A stretch of 64,000 nucleotides of DNA from JAAOIF01 sp965206195. GTDB lineage: Bacteria; Pseudomonadota; Gammaproteobacteria; PS1; Pseudothioglobaceae. Below are positions 29,034 through 38,649 of this stretch, piece by piece. Both the position numbers and the translations under genes were made by a program. The notes under the pieces were generated by a model. That model saw only the letters and a list, made by a program, of their open reading frames with translations, did not search any database and was not told where the DNA came from. Positions within the stretch are counted from its first letter, which is position 1. Each line of letters begins with the position of its first letter. The stretch lies in NCBI GenBank assembly GCA_965206195.1, contig CBDBIZ010000011.1, positions 310,001 through 374,000 on the forward strand, given 5' to 3'.

Positions 29034-31592
29034 ATGGATATTAATAAGCTAACCACGCAATTTCAACAAGACCTGTCTGACGCACAATCACTTGCCATAC
29101 AACACAACCATAGCGCAATAGAAGCACTACACCTATTGTACGTTATGAGTCAAAACTCTCAAAGCAGCGTTAGAAACCTGTTGTTACAAACCGAAGTGGA
29201 CACACTCAAACTCAAGCAACAATTAGACCAAGCCATTGACGCTTTGCCCAAAGTTAATAATCCGAATGGTGATATTAATATTTCACAAAATTTATTGCGA
29301 TTATTAAACCAAGTGGGTAAGTTGGCACATGATAAAAATGATGCTTATCTATCAACAGAATTATTACTTCTGGCGATTATTGATAGCAATGATACCACCA
29401 GCAAAATTTTAAAAGACTGTGGTGCTGATAAAGCCAAACTCAGCACTGCTATTGACAACCTTAGAGGAGGTTCAAACGTGAACGAGCAAAATGCAGAAAC
29501 CAACAGAGATGCGCTCAACAAATACACACAAGATTTAACTCAATTGGCGATTGATGGCAAACTTGACCCAGTGATTGGTCGAGATGGGGAAATTCGCCGT
29601 GCTATTCAAGTTTTGCAACGTCGCACCAAAAATAACCCAGTGTTAATTGGTGAGCCAGGTGTGGGAAAAACTGCGATTGTAGAAGGCTTGGCGCAACGTA
29701 TTATCAATAATGAAGTGCCCGAAGGCGTCAAAGGTAAGCGTTTATTATCGCTAGATATGGCATCTTTGCTCGCAGGGGCAAAATATCGCGGTGAGTTTGA
29801 AGAGCGCCTAAAAGCGGTGCTCAAAGAATTACAAGTAGAACAAAGTCAAGTGATTTTGTTTATTGACGAACTCCATACTATGGTCGGTGCTGGCAAATCA
29901 GATGGCGCTATAGATGCTGGCAATATGCTAAAACCCGCCCTTGCTCGCGGAGATTTGCACTGCATGGGTGCAACCACATTGGATGAATATCGCCAATATA
30001 TTGAGAAAGACTCAGCCTTAGAGCGACGTTTTCAAAAGATATTGGTAGATGAGCCCACTGAAGAAGACACTATTGCCATTTTGCGTGGGTTAAAGGAAAA
30101 ATACGAAGTGCACCACGGAGTAGAAATTACTGACCCAGCAATTATTGCAGCAGTTACTTATTCACAACGCTATATTACTGACAGGCAACTGCCTGATAAG
30201 GCGATTGATTTAATTGATGAAGCCGCCTCACAAATTCGTATGGAAATTGATTCAAAACCCGAATCAATGGATAAGCTCGATAGAAAATTGGTCCAACTAA
30301 AAATTGAACGCATGGCACTTAAAAAAGAAAAAGATCAGGCTTCTAAAACACGATTAAAAGAATTGCAAACGGTGATTAAAAATCTAGAAAAACAATATGC
30401 TGATTTGGAACAGGTTTGGAACAAAGAAAAACTAGTATTGCAAGGCGCACAATATTTAAAAGAAGAATTAGAGCAAGCAAAAACTGAGCTTGAAAGTGCA
30501 CATAGAAACAATGATTTAGCTAAAATGAGCGAATTGCAATACGGCACTATCCCCGAGCTAGAAGTAAAAATCACCCAAGCGGAATCTGTTGATAGTGCAG
30601 ACATGACTTTACTACGAAACAAAGTTACTGAAAATGAAGTCGCTCACATTGTTGCGCGTTGGACGGGCATTCCTGTTGACAAAATGATGCAAGGGGAAAA
30701 AGACAAACTGCTACAAATGGAGACTATTATTCGCCAGCGTTTGGTCGGTCAAGACCAAGCTGTAAGGGTAATTTCTAATGCGGTTCGTCGCTCACGTGCT
30801 GGCTTGTCTGATGCCAACCGACCTGATGGTTCTTTTCTTTTTATGGGCCCAACTGGGGTGGGTAAAACCGAGCTTACCAAGGCTTTAGCAGATTTTTTAT
30901 TTGATACACAAAATGCTATTGTGCGCATTGATATGAGTGAGTTTATGGAAAAACATTCAGTGGCGCGCTTAATTGGTGCGCCACCCGGTTATGTGGGTTA
31001 TGAGCAAGGTGGCGTACTCACTGAAGCAATAAGACGTAAACCTTATTCAATTGTGTTGCTAGACGAAATTGAAAAAGCACACCCTGATGTTTTTAATGTG
31101 TTGCTACAAGTGCTAGATGATGGTCGTCTAACTGATTCTCAAGGACGTACAGTAGATTTTAAAAATACCGTAATTATAATGACTTCAAATCTGGGTTCAC
31201 ATCTGATTCAGCAAAACCCAAACCAAGACATTTCAGCAGCATTAAACAAAATTATTAGCGAGCATTTTCGACCCGAATTTATCAATCGTATTGATGAAAT
31301 TGTAACGTTTAATAATTTAGAAAAAACCCAAATCAAAGGCATTGCAAAGTTGCAAATTGAGATTTTACAAGCGCGCTTAACGGATTTAGATTTAAGTTTT
31401 GAACTAGATGACGAAGCGATGACATTAATTGTTGATAAGGGTTATGACCCTGCATTTGGCGCGCGTCCGCTCAAGCGTACCATTCAACAGTTGTTGGAAA
31501 ATCCACTCTCGCAAAAAATCCTGGCAGGTGAATTTTTACCTGGTACAATCATCCATGGAAAGGTAGCAAATAACGAAATTGTTTTTTCTTAG
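29034..31592 (+). CDS. clpB: ATP-dependent disaggregase ClpB
   Basis: 852 residues: N-terminal Clp domain, first AAA+ module with GEPGVGKTA and IDELHTMVGAG, the coiled-coil middle domain (about residues 400-520, rich in Lys and Glu) that marks ClpB, and a second AAA+ module with GPTGVGKTE and LLDEIEKAHPDVFN. The C-terminus GARPLKRTIQQLLENPLSQ is typical. It rescues aggregated proteins with DnaK. A heat-shock promoter precedes it. No IGF/L ClpP-docking loop is expected or seen. Confidence 0.98.
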   Translation: MDINKLTTQFQQDLSDAQSLAIQHNHSAIEALHLLYVMSQNSQSSVRNLLLQTEVDTLKLKQQLDQAIDALPKVNNPNGDINISQNLLRLLNQVGKLAHDKNDAYLSTELLLLAIIDSNDTTSKILKDCGADKAKLSTAIDNLRGGSNVNEQNAETNRDALNKYTQDLTQLAIDGKLDPVIGRDGEIRRAIQVLQRRTKNNPVLIGEPGVGKTAIVEGLAQRIINNEVPEGVKGKRLLSLDMASLLAGAKYRGEFEERLKAVLKELQVEQSQVILFIDELHTMVGAGKSDGAIDAGNMLKPALARGDLHCMGATTLDEYRQYIEKDSALERRFQKILVDEPTEEDTIAILRGLKEKYEVHHGVEITDPAIIAAVTYSQRYITDRQLPDKAIDLIDEAASQIRMEIDSKPESMDKLDRKLVQLKIERMALKKEKDQASKTRLKELQTVIKNLEKQYADLEQVWNKEKLVLQGAQYLKEELEQAKTELESAHRNNDLAKMSELQYGTIPELEVKITQAESVDSADMTLLRNKVTENEVAHIVARWTGIPVDKMMQGEKDKLLQMETIIRQRLVGQDQAVRVISNAVRRSRAGLSDANRPDGSFLFMGPTGVGKTELTKALADFLFDTQNAIVRIDMSEFMEKHSVARLIGAPPGYVGYEQGGVLTEAIRRKPYSIVLLDEIEKAHPDVFNVLLQVLDDGRLTDSQGRTVDFKNTVIIMTSNLGSHLIQQNPNQDISAALNKIISEHFRPEFINRIDEIVTFNNLEKTQIKGIAKLQIEILQARLTDLDLSFELDDEAMTLIVDKGYDPAFGARPLKRTIQQLLENPLSQKILAGEFLPGTIIHGKVANNEIVFS

Positions 31593-31936
31593 AGGTCTTA
31601 GTATCAGGCTAGATTTAGCACCCAAACACAAGTTACGCAGGATTGGCACCATGCTGGTAATCTCTATCTTTAAATTAGGTAAATTTGTTAAAATCTAAAT
31701 TATAAGTTGAAAATCAGAAAGTAAATATGCCAACAATATTTGAATAAACTATCAAAAAAATATCAATGCCTTATCGATGAATGAAAAGCATTAATGGCGT
31801 GTTGTTTTATTTCCTCACTGGAAACAAAATAAGACGATGTGGAAAAATCTTAGCTGATTGTGGCAGATAGACGTTACGCTGAAATAAAATCTGGCAAAGT
31901 GCAAAGTTTATCTTGAAACAAACGATAACCTTAATT
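31593..31936 (+). other. Interval between clpB and rsxE, with a possible addiction-module remnant
   Basis: About 340 bp, AT-rich. A short frame at 31860-31916 reads VADRRYAEIKSGKVQSLS, which resembles the C-terminus of the small 'putative addiction module component' antitoxins (LDRRxEEIxSGKV). Frames upstream are broken. No other gene or RNA is seen. Confidence 0.3.
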
Positions 31937-32578
31937 ATGACACAAAATTATATAAAAATCACGCAAAACGGCTTGTGGAATAACAATCAAGCACTGGTTG
32001 CACTATTAGGCTTATGCCCGCTATTGGCAGTAACTAATAATATTACCAATGCTATTGGACTGGGGATTGCCACCACTTTCGTGCTGGTTGCTTCTAATAT
32101 CAGTGTTTCAGTTTTTCGCCGTCAAATTTCAAAAGAGGTACGACTTCCAATCTTTGTGCTGCTAATTGCTTCGTTTGTAACCATTGTTGAGTTGATTATG
32201 CAGTCGTATTTTTATGATTTGTATTTAATATTGGGTATTTTTGTACCGCTAATTGTTACCAACTGCGCGATTTTGGGCAGAGCTGAGGCCTTTGCCAGTA
32301 AAAATACTTGGGACAAATCTGCATTTGATGGATTAATGATGGGCATTGGCTTTTCAGTCGTGTTGATTATTTTAGGAGCAATGCGCGAACTGGTTGGCAG
32401 TGGCACTTTGTTTGACCAATCTAGCCTATTACTTGGAGAATTTGGCAATAATCTAAATATTACCATATTTAAAAACTACCAAGGCACGCTACTAGCAATC
32501 TTACCACCTGGGGCATTTATTGGGCTAGGATTGATTGTGGCAGTTAAAAATTGGGTTGATACTAATAGGTCTGTTTAA
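31937..32578 (+). CDS. rsxE: Electron transport complex subunit RnfE/RsxE
   Basis: 213 residues with six hydrophobic segments. GLWNNNQALVALLGLCPLLA at the N-terminus, NCAILGRAEAFA and GMRELVGSGTLF-like sequence (ILGAMRELVGSGTLF) match RnfE. It is one of the membrane subunits of the ion-pumping ferredoxin:NAD oxidoreductase that also reduces SoxR. The ATG at 31937 aligns with the family; a TTG 24 bp earlier is in frame but less likely. The gene is followed within 4 bp by prmC. The other rnf/rsx genes are not next to it, at least upstream. Confidence 0.93.
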   Translation: MTQNYIKITQNGLWNNNQALVALLGLCPLLAVTNNITNAIGLGIATTFVLVASNISVSVFRRQISKEVRLPIFVLLIASFVTIVELIMQSYFYDLYLILGIFVPLIVTNCAILGRAEAFASKNTWDKSAFDGLMMGIGFSVVLIILGAMRELVGSGTLFDQSSLLLGEFGNNLNITIFKNYQGTLLAILPPGAFIGLGLIVAVKNWVDTNRSV

Positions 32579-32581
32579 AAA

Positions 32582-33367
32582 TTGCAAACAATCAAAGATT
32601 ATTTAAATAGCGGCGTTATTGATATTACACCGCTATTATCTTTGGTGCTAAATAAAAGCACAACCACACTAATATCTCATACTGAATACACGCTAAATAC
32701 CCAACAAAAAAATCAACTAGATTTACTCATCAAGCAGCGACAATCAGGCATACCTTTTGCCTATTTAAGTGGTGAAAAAGGGTTTTATCATCTGAATTTT
32801 AAGGTTACAACAGACACGCTGATTCCGCGCCCTGAAACTGAACTGCTAATTGACATTACACTGGATTTGTTTCAAAACAAGCCTTGCAACTTACTAGATT
32901 TAGGTACAGGCAGTGGTATTATTGCCATTACTTTAGCTGATAAAAACCCGCATTGGCAAGTTAGTGCCACCGACTTTTCTCACTCAGCACTTGAGGTTGC
33001 TAAAACTAACGCCACGACTGACATTAATTTTATTCAAGGCAATTGGTTTGCAGCAGTTCCCAATCAGACTTTTGATTTAATTATCTGTAATCCGCCCTAT
33101 ATTGAAGAAAATGACCCTCATTTAGACCCGCTTCGCCATGAGCCACTCAGTGCCCTAAGTGCTGGAGCAGATGGCTTGGATGACATCAAAATTATTATTA
33201 ACCACGCCCCTAATCATCTGCAACAATCAGGCTACCTATTATTAGAACATGGGCATACTCAGCGAGCAAAAATTGTGAATTTATTAGCCGCTGATTTCCA
33301 CCTGATTCAAACCTTCGCAGATTATAATAATCAAGACCGCGCAATTTTGGCACAACTCAAAGGATAA
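32582..33367 (+). CDS. prmC: Release factor glutamine methyltransferase PrmC
   Basis: 261 residues. FYHLNFKVTTDTLIPRPETE and LDLGTGSGIIAITLA bind S-adenosylmethionine; the catalytic NPPYIEEND follows. PrmC methylates the Gln of the GGQ motif in RF1 and RF2. Start is the TTG at 32582 directly after rsxE, as no ATG lies near. dctP begins 2 bp after the stop. Confidence 0.93.
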   Translation: MQTIKDYLNSGVIDITPLLSLVLNKSTTTLISHTEYTLNTQQKNQLDLLIKQRQSGIPFAYLSGEKGFYHLNFKVTTDTLIPRPETELLIDITLDLFQNKPCNLLDLGTGSGIIAITLADKNPHWQVSATDFSHSALEVAKTNATTDINFIQGNWFAAVPNQTFDLIICNPPYIEENDPHLDPLRHEPLSALSAGADGLDDIKIIINHAPNHLQQSGYLLLEHGHTQRAKIVNLLAADFHLIQTFADYNNQDRAILAQLKG

Positions 33368-33369
33368 TT

Positions 33370-34452
33370 ATGAACAAACTACTACCCTTACTACTCAGTG
33401 CATTTTTTCTAAATGCTTGTACAGACGACAAACCTAAAACAACGACCCAACAAGACCGAACAATCTACACGTTAAAATTAGCCGAAACCTGGCCTAGTAA
33501 TTTTCCCATATTTGGCGATGCGACTAAAAATTTTAAACACTTGGCGGAAACGATGTCAAATGGTCGGTTAAAAATCCGCATTGATTCTAAAAATAAACAC
33601 AAAGCCCCACTCGGTATTTTTGATATGGTGAAAGCAGGTCGGTACGATTTAGGACATTCTAGTTCGTATTATTGGAAAGGTAGAGATATTAATACTTTAT
33701 TTTTCACCTCTATGCCTTTTGGTATGACTACCTCTGAACAGCACGCTTGGTTTGAACACGGTGGCGGGCAAGCCTTAATGGACAAAGTCTATAAACAATA
33801 CGGCATGAAATCAATTATTGGTGGTAGCACTGGCAACCAAATGGGTGGCTGGTTTAAAAAAGAAATTAACACCGTTGCCGATTTGCAAGGCTTAAAAATG
33901 CGCATTCCAGGTTTTGCAGGTGAAGTTATGGCGGCGGTTGGCGTCAAACCCACTAACATTCCACCAGGTGAGCTTTATACTGCACTTGATCGCGGCACCA
34001 TTGATGCACTAGAATGGGTTGGGCCTTCGCTGGATTTGCGGATGGGTTTTCACAAAATTGCCCCTTATTATTATACAGGTTGGCATGAACCTAGCACCGA
34101 GTTGCAATTCTTAATTAATCTTAACAAATACAATACCTTGCCACAAGATTTACAAGCGATTTTAACCACAGCAATGAAACTTTCTGCTTATCAAATGTAT
34201 GTACAGTCCGAACACGAAAGTGCAAAAAACTGGGCTAACATGAAAAAAGCATATCCTGATATTAAAATCAAAACCTTTCCTAAGCCAGTATTTGATGCAC
34301 TTAAAGCGACGAATGACAAATTATTAGCAAAGTTAGCCGCAAAAAGCCCTTTGTCAAAAGAAATTATCAACTCTCAAGCTACGTATTTGAAAAAAGCACG
34401 TGCTTGGACAGCCATTTCAGACCAGGCTTATTTAAATTCTCAAGCCCAATAA
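33370..34452 (+). CDS. dctP: TRAP transporter substrate-binding protein DctP/TakP-type
   Basis: 360 residues. A lipobox LNAC (Cys17) indicates a lipoprotein rather than a free periplasmic protein. The DctP fold shows YTLKLAETWPSNFPIFGDAT, LKMRIPGFAGEVMAAVGVKP and GTIDALEWVGPSLDLRMGFH. The last stretch and the Arg in KMRIPG, which holds the ligand carboxylate, resemble TakP-type binders of alpha-keto acids. It forms a dctPQM operon with the next two genes. Confidence 0.92.
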   Translation: MNKLLPLLLSAFFLNACTDDKPKTTTQQDRTIYTLKLAETWPSNFPIFGDATKNFKHLAETMSNGRLKIRIDSKNKHKAPLGIFDMVKAGRYDLGHSSSYYWKGRDINTLFFTSMPFGMTTSEQHAWFEHGGGQALMDKVYKQYGMKSIIGGSTGNQMGGWFKKEINTVADLQGLKMRIPGFAGEVMAAVGVKPTNIPPGELYTALDRGTIDALEWVGPSLDLRMGFHKIAPYYYTGWHEPSTELQFLINLNKYNTLPQDLQAILTTAMKLSAYQMYVQSEHESAKNWANMKKAYPDIKIKTFPKPVFDALKATNDKLLAKLAAKSPLSKEIINSQATYLKKARAWTAISDQAYLNSQAQ

Positions 34453-34458
34453 AACACA

Positions 34459-34950
34459 TTGTTAAGCAAAAAATACACGCAGAAATACACACGATATTTA
34501 GAAAATATCACCATTGCGCTATTGTTATTAACGATTTTCAACGTCTTTGTTGACGTTGTACTGCGTTATGTGTTTAACGATTCATCAATTGCCTTGCAAG
34601 AAATGGAATGGCACGTTTTTTCTTCCATGTTTTTGCTCGGCATTGCCTATACTTTGCAACATGATGTACACGTGCGAGTGGATATTTTTTATGCCAAGTT
34701 ATCAGCTAAAAAACAAGCACAGATTAACATTATTGGCTTTATCACCTTGATTATGCCAATTTCATTGCTGATCGCTTATTACGGGCTTGATTTTGCTTAC
34801 CAATCGTTTGAATTAGGCGAAAAAAGTGGCGACCCTGGCGGACTAACCCATCGCTTTATTATTAAAAGCATGATTTCAATCAGCTTTATTCTGGTTATCA
34901 CCTCTGGCGCTATTTTCGCCGCTAAAAATTACAAAATGCTTAAATCATGA
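34459..34950 (+). CDS. dctQ: TRAP transporter small membrane subunit DctQ
   Basis: 163 residues with four hydrophobic segments and the family stretch VFVDVVLRYVFNDSSIALQE, then YTLQHDVHVRVDIFY. Works with DctM to import a carboxylate driven by the sodium gradient. Starts at a TTG 6 bp after dctP and overlaps dctM by 4 bp. Confidence 0.92.
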   Translation: MLSKKYTQKYTRYLENITIALLLLTIFNVFVDVVLRYVFNDSSIALQEMEWHVFSSMFLLGIAYTLQHDVHVRVDIFYAKLSAKKQAQINIIGFITLIMPISLLIAYYGLDFAYQSFELGEKSGDPGGLTHRFIIKSMISISFILVITSGAIFAAKNYKMLKS

Positions 34951-36254
34951 TTGGTCTTATCATGTTCGTGGTCACTTTGACTGTGCTTATGGTTGGATTT
35001 CCTGTGGCATTTACTTTTGCAGGGGTGGCGGTCATATTTGGTGTACTTACGGAAGGTGTAGAACTGTTTGGCTTTATGCCATATCGAATTATGAGTGTGA
35101 TGCAAAACACCATTTTAATGGCAGTACCACTGTTTATTTTTATGGGTATTGTCCTACAAAAAACCAAACTTGCAGAACAACTACTCGAAGCAATGGGCGA
35201 ACTGTTTGGCAATATGCACGGTGGTTTGGCAATTTCTACCATTTTGGTCGGCTCACTACTCGCTGCATCAACTGGTGTGGTCGGTGCATCGGTAATTGCC
35301 ATGGGCGTGATTTCCTTGCCAGTAATGCTCAAGCACAATTACAAAAGGACTTTATCAACGGGCGTAATTTGTGCCTCAGGCACTTTGGGGCAAATTATCC
35401 CACCCTCTATCATTTTGATTATTTTGGCAGATGTGTTGGGCGTGCCAGCAGGGGATTTGTTTCAAGATGCAGTGATGCCTTCATTGGTATTAATAACAGG
35501 CTATATTATTTATGTATTGATTATTGCATATTGGGATAAAGACATGGCTCCAGCCATTATCAATAACAATAACAATAACAATGTGAAAAAATCACAAAAA
35601 TATTTAGCTGTGACCCAAGCGATTGTACCGCCCGTTTTGTTAATTGTTATTGTGTTAGGGTCTATTTTCTCAGGTATTGCCACACCAACCGAATCTGGCT
35701 CGATTGGTGCAGTGGGCGCATTGATATTGGCATTATTCTATCAAAGGCTAAACTGGCAAATGGTGCGCATGGCTAGCATTGAAACCATTAAGGTTAGTGC
35801 CATGATATTTGCCATTTTGATTGGTGCTAGCGCATTTTCATTGGTGTTTACTTATAGTGGTGGTGATATTTTAGTAGAACAATTTATTTTGGGCTTACCT
35901 GCCAAAGAAGTGAGTTTCATCTTAATCGCTATGCTGATTATTTTAGTGCTTGGATTCTTTATTGATTTCGTTGAAATTTCACTAATTATCGTACCAATTT
36001 TATACCCCATTGCCCTATCGCTCGGCATTGATATGAACTGGTTTGCAATTCTCATTGCAATGAACTTACAAGCCTCTTTTCTTACCCCGCCGTTTGGGTT
36101 TAGTTTGTTTTACCTCAAAGGTGTGGCACCAAAATCCATCCAAACAATTGATATTTACAAAGGCGTAATACCTTTTATTGTAATTCAAGTTAGTGTCCTA
36201 GCAAGTCTTATCGCATTCCCACAATGGTACGGGTTTTCAGGATTTTGGCTTTAA
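34947..36254 (+). CDS. dctM: TRAP transporter large permease subunit DctM
   Basis: 435 residues, about 12 membrane segments. GVLTEGVELFGFMPYRIMSV, SLLAASTGVVGASVIAMGVI, SGTLGQIIPPSIILIILADV and IATPTESGSIGAVGALIL are the family signatures; PPSI and PTESG help form the ion and substrate sites. A loop between segments near residue 205 holds seven Asn coded by an AATAAC hexamer repeat (35561-35581). Substrate probably a small carboxylate. Confidence 0.94.
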   Translation: MIGLIMFVVTLTVLMVGFPVAFTFAGVAVIFGVLTEGVELFGFMPYRIMSVMQNTILMAVPLFIFMGIVLQKTKLAEQLLEAMGELFGNMHGGLAISTILVGSLLAASTGVVGASVIAMGVISLPVMLKHNYKRTLSTGVICASGTLGQIIPPSIILIILADVLGVPAGDLFQDAVMPSLVLITGYIIYVLIIAYWDKDMAPAIINNNNNNNVKKSQKYLAVTQAIVPPVLLIVIVLGSIFSGIATPTESGSIGAVGALILALFYQRLNWQMVRMASIETIKVSAMIFAILIGASAFSLVFTYSGGDILVEQFILGLPAKEVSFILIAMLIILVLGFFIDFVEISLIIVPILYPIALSLGIDMNWFAILIAMNLQASFLTPPFGFSLFYLKGVAPKSIQTIDIYKGVIPFIVIQVSVLASLIAFPQWYGFSGFWL

Positions 36255-36274
36255 TAAAAAAACACTTATTGACG

Positions 36275-36913
36275 TTAAGGTGCCAAACGCTCAATAATCC
36301 AGTTATCTTTTTGTTTTTTGTAAACAAACCGATCATGCAAACGATTGGCTCTGCCTTGCCAAAATTCAATGGTGTTAGGTACGACACGATAGCCACCCCA
36401 AAAATCAGGCAGCGGCACTTCGCCTTTGCCAAATTTGATTTTCATCGATTCAAACTGACTGAGTAACATTTGCCGAGAGTTTAATTTGCTTGATTGCGCT
36501 GACGCCCAAGCACCGAGTTGTGAATCTTTAGGTCTGGAGGCAAAATACTTAATTGATTCTAAAGTGGGTATTTTTTCTACTCTTCCTGAAATTTTAACTT
36601 GGCGCTCTAAATCTAACCAAGGAAACAACAAAGCCGCTTTAGGGTTTGTTTCAATTTGTTTGGATTTTTTAGATGCATAATTAGTAAAAAATACAAATCC
36701 TTGTTGATCAAATGACTTTAATAACACAGTCCTAATGCTAATTTCGTCACTATTATGAGTCGCTAAACTCATGGCATTTGGCAGGGTTAATTCCGCACTA
36801 TTTGCTTGCGCCATCCAGCTTTTAAATTGCACAAATGGATTGTCATCTAGCTCAGCACGAGACAGCCCAGTACTGGTAAATTCACGTCGCAAACTACCTA
36901 AATCAACAGCCAT
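36275..36913 (-). CDS. pdxH: Pyridoxine/pyridoxamine 5'-phosphate oxidase
   Basis: 212 residues. SIRTVLLKSFDQQGFVFFTN and SKKSKQIETNPKAALLFPW bind FMN; LGAWASAQSSKL and the C-terminal EFWQGRANRLHDRFVY complete the family pattern. It oxidises pyridoxine or pyridoxamine phosphate to pyridoxal phosphate, the cofactor of GcvP among others. The ATG at 36913 overlaps the ubiM stop (TGATG). Confidence 0.95.
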   Translation of the reverse strand: MAVDLGSLRREFTSTGLSRAELDDNPFVQFKSWMAQANSAELTLPNAMSLATHNSDEISIRTVLLKSFDQQGFVFFTNYASKKSKQIETNPKAALLFPWLDLERQVKISGRVEKIPTLESIKYFASRPKDSQLGAWASAQSSKLNSRQMLLSQFESMKIKFGKGEVPLPDFWGGYRVVPNTIEFWQGRANRLHDRFVYKKQKDNWIIERLAP

Positions 36914-38175
36914 CAAAAAGGCATTTTTTTAAACATTGCTCTAAGCGGTGCAAGCGGTGGAAATTTACGATTGCAGGGTTTGTCAGATTTTCCAGCCTTA
37001 CTTGACTCGGTCAAATGTCGGGTAATTAGATATTTAATCGGTGGAAAATGCTCAGCAAACTTGAGTACAAAGCGCCTCACTTGCTTAATAACTGGTGCAT
37101 CATTGGTAAATAAAGCCACAACCCCATTCGTGCCAAAAAACATTAAACGCGTCAAATGAATGTGCTTTTTCTCGAATGATTTTAGTAGCACCGCTGAACC
37201 AATATCTTGCCCATTAGTGTGCGCTGCTTTGACCAAATCTGCCAAAATACTTTGCCCTCTTAAACCCAAATTAAATCCATGTGCGGTTACGGGGTGCATA
37301 CCTACTGCTGCATCACCAATTAAAGCAAAACGATTAGCAATAAAAGTCTGTGCATGCACACCAACTAGTGGATAAGAATGACGCTCGCCAACTTGGCTCA
37401 TCGCCCCTAACTCACCTTTAAAATCAGCACTCATTTTGGCATTAAAATCTGTCTCAGACATCTGCAAAACGCTTGGTGCTTCATTAGTAGCTAGTGTAAG
37501 TACAATGGAGGAAGTATTATCCGCCATTGGTAATAACGCTAAAGTTTGTCCATAATCAAAACGCTCTAAGGCGATATTATTATGGGGTTTTTGGTGCGTC
37601 ATTTTGGTTACAATCATCACCTTAGAAAAATCCCTCATCAATGAGGCAATGCCCATTTTGCGACGAATATCAGAAAAGCGACTATCAGCAGCAATCACTA
37701 ATTTTGCAGTTAGTGCATTACCAGTAGCCAATAAAATCGTTGAATAATTTTGATTAGATTCCACATCTTCAACCATCGAATCAGTCATCAAGGTGATATT
37801 ATTAGCCTTGCTAGCGCGTTGATAAAGCGCACTGCGAACCTGATAATTAGGCACCAAATAGCCAAGTGCCTCAATCGCTGAGTCTGCACTTTTAAAATTC
37901 AGCAGTGAGGGTGAATCACCGTCAAACACCTTGGCTTCTTTGAGCAGCGAGATTTGCGTTTGATCAAGCAAATCCCAAACACCGAGCTTTTTTAAAATCT
38001 TGAGAGATAAATGCGTTAGCGCAATTTCCCTGCCGTCTGGCTTAGGCTTGGAAATAGTATCAAGATTTGATTTTTCCACCAACAAAACTTTGATGTTGGT
38101 ATCTATCATCGAACAAGCAAAACTTAGTCCAGCAGGACCGCTGCCAATAATAACAATATCGTACTCAGTTTGCAT
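36913..38175 (-). CDS. ubiM: Ubiquinone biosynthesis FAD-dependent hydroxylase, UbiM-like
   Basis: 420 residues. N-terminal FAD loop DIVIIGSGPAGLSFACSM, then DGREIALTHLS and C-terminal GDAAVGMHPVTAHGFNLGLR, typical of UbiH/UbiF/VisC proteins. DGREIALTHLS and the overall N-terminus fit UbiM, a broad-range member that can hydroxylate one or more ring positions. If this is the only such enzyme in the genome it may do several steps; that cannot be seen here. Transcribed with pdxH. Confidence 0.85.
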   Translation of the reverse strand: MQTEYDIVIIGSGPAGLSFACSMIDTNIKVLLVEKSNLDTISKPKPDGREIALTHLSLKILKKLGVWDLLDQTQISLLKEAKVFDGDSPSLLNFKSADSAIEALGYLVPNYQVRSALYQRASKANNITLMTDSMVEDVESNQNYSTILLATGNALTAKLVIAADSRFSDIRRKMGIASLMRDFSKVMIVTKMTHQKPHNNIALERFDYGQTLALLPMADNTSSIVLTLATNEAPSVLQMSETDFNAKMSADFKGELGAMSQVGERHSYPLVGVHAQTFIANRFALIGDAAVGMHPVTAHGFNLGLRGQSILADLVKAAHTNGQDIGSAVLLKSFEKKHIHLTRLMFFGTNGVVALFTNDAPVIKQVRRFVLKFAEHFPPIKYLITRHLTESSKAGKSDKPCNRKFPPLAPLRAMFKKMPF

Positions 38176-38232
38176 CTTAAATTCTAAAAATAATGAGATA
38201 ATTAAGTATTATTATAACTATAAAGGTCGCTG

Positions 38233-38649
38233 ATGATTTACGTTATTATTCAATTTAGTTGTATTATTTACCTAGTTATTAATGCTGATTTTTCAAAATT
38301 AATCGATTTTACTTGGGGGATTTTGATTGTTGGGTGGATAATTGGCTGCTTGGCGATGTTCAATATGAAACTGAGCAATCTGAATATTGTCCCCGAGCTA
38401 AAAAACAACCATCTGCTGGTCAGCCATGGAATTTATCGCTATATTCGCCATCCAATGTACACCAGTCTTATTTTGCAAGGCTTTGCAGTTGTACTAACTA
38501 ACTTAGAAATATCGCAATGGTTGGTTTATTTGATTATGGTTATTACTTTATTTTTCAAATCTGAAAAAGAACAAAACTATCTAACTAAAAGGTTTGATAA
38601 CTACCAAGAGTATCAAAAAAATACAGGTAGGTTTCTACCTATTTTGTAG
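38233..38649 (+). CDS. Isoprenylcysteine/phospholipid methyltransferase-like membrane protein
   Basis: 138 residues with four hydrophobic segments and the ICMT/PEMT signature LLVSHGIYRYIRHPMYTSLI, followed by EKEQNYLTKRFDNYQEYQKN near the C-terminus. Members transfer methyl groups from S-adenosylmethionine to small lipids or thiols in the membrane; the substrate is unknown. It is divergent from ubiM and overlaps the Sel1 gene's 3-prime end by 11 bp on the opposite strand. Confidence 0.85.
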   Translation: MIYVIIQFSCIIYLVINADFSKLIDFTWGILIVGWIIGCLAMFNMKLSNLNIVPELKNNHLLVSHGIYRYIRHPMYTSLILQGFAVVLTNLEISQWLVYLIMVITLFFKSEKEQNYLTKRFDNYQEYQKNTGRFLPIL

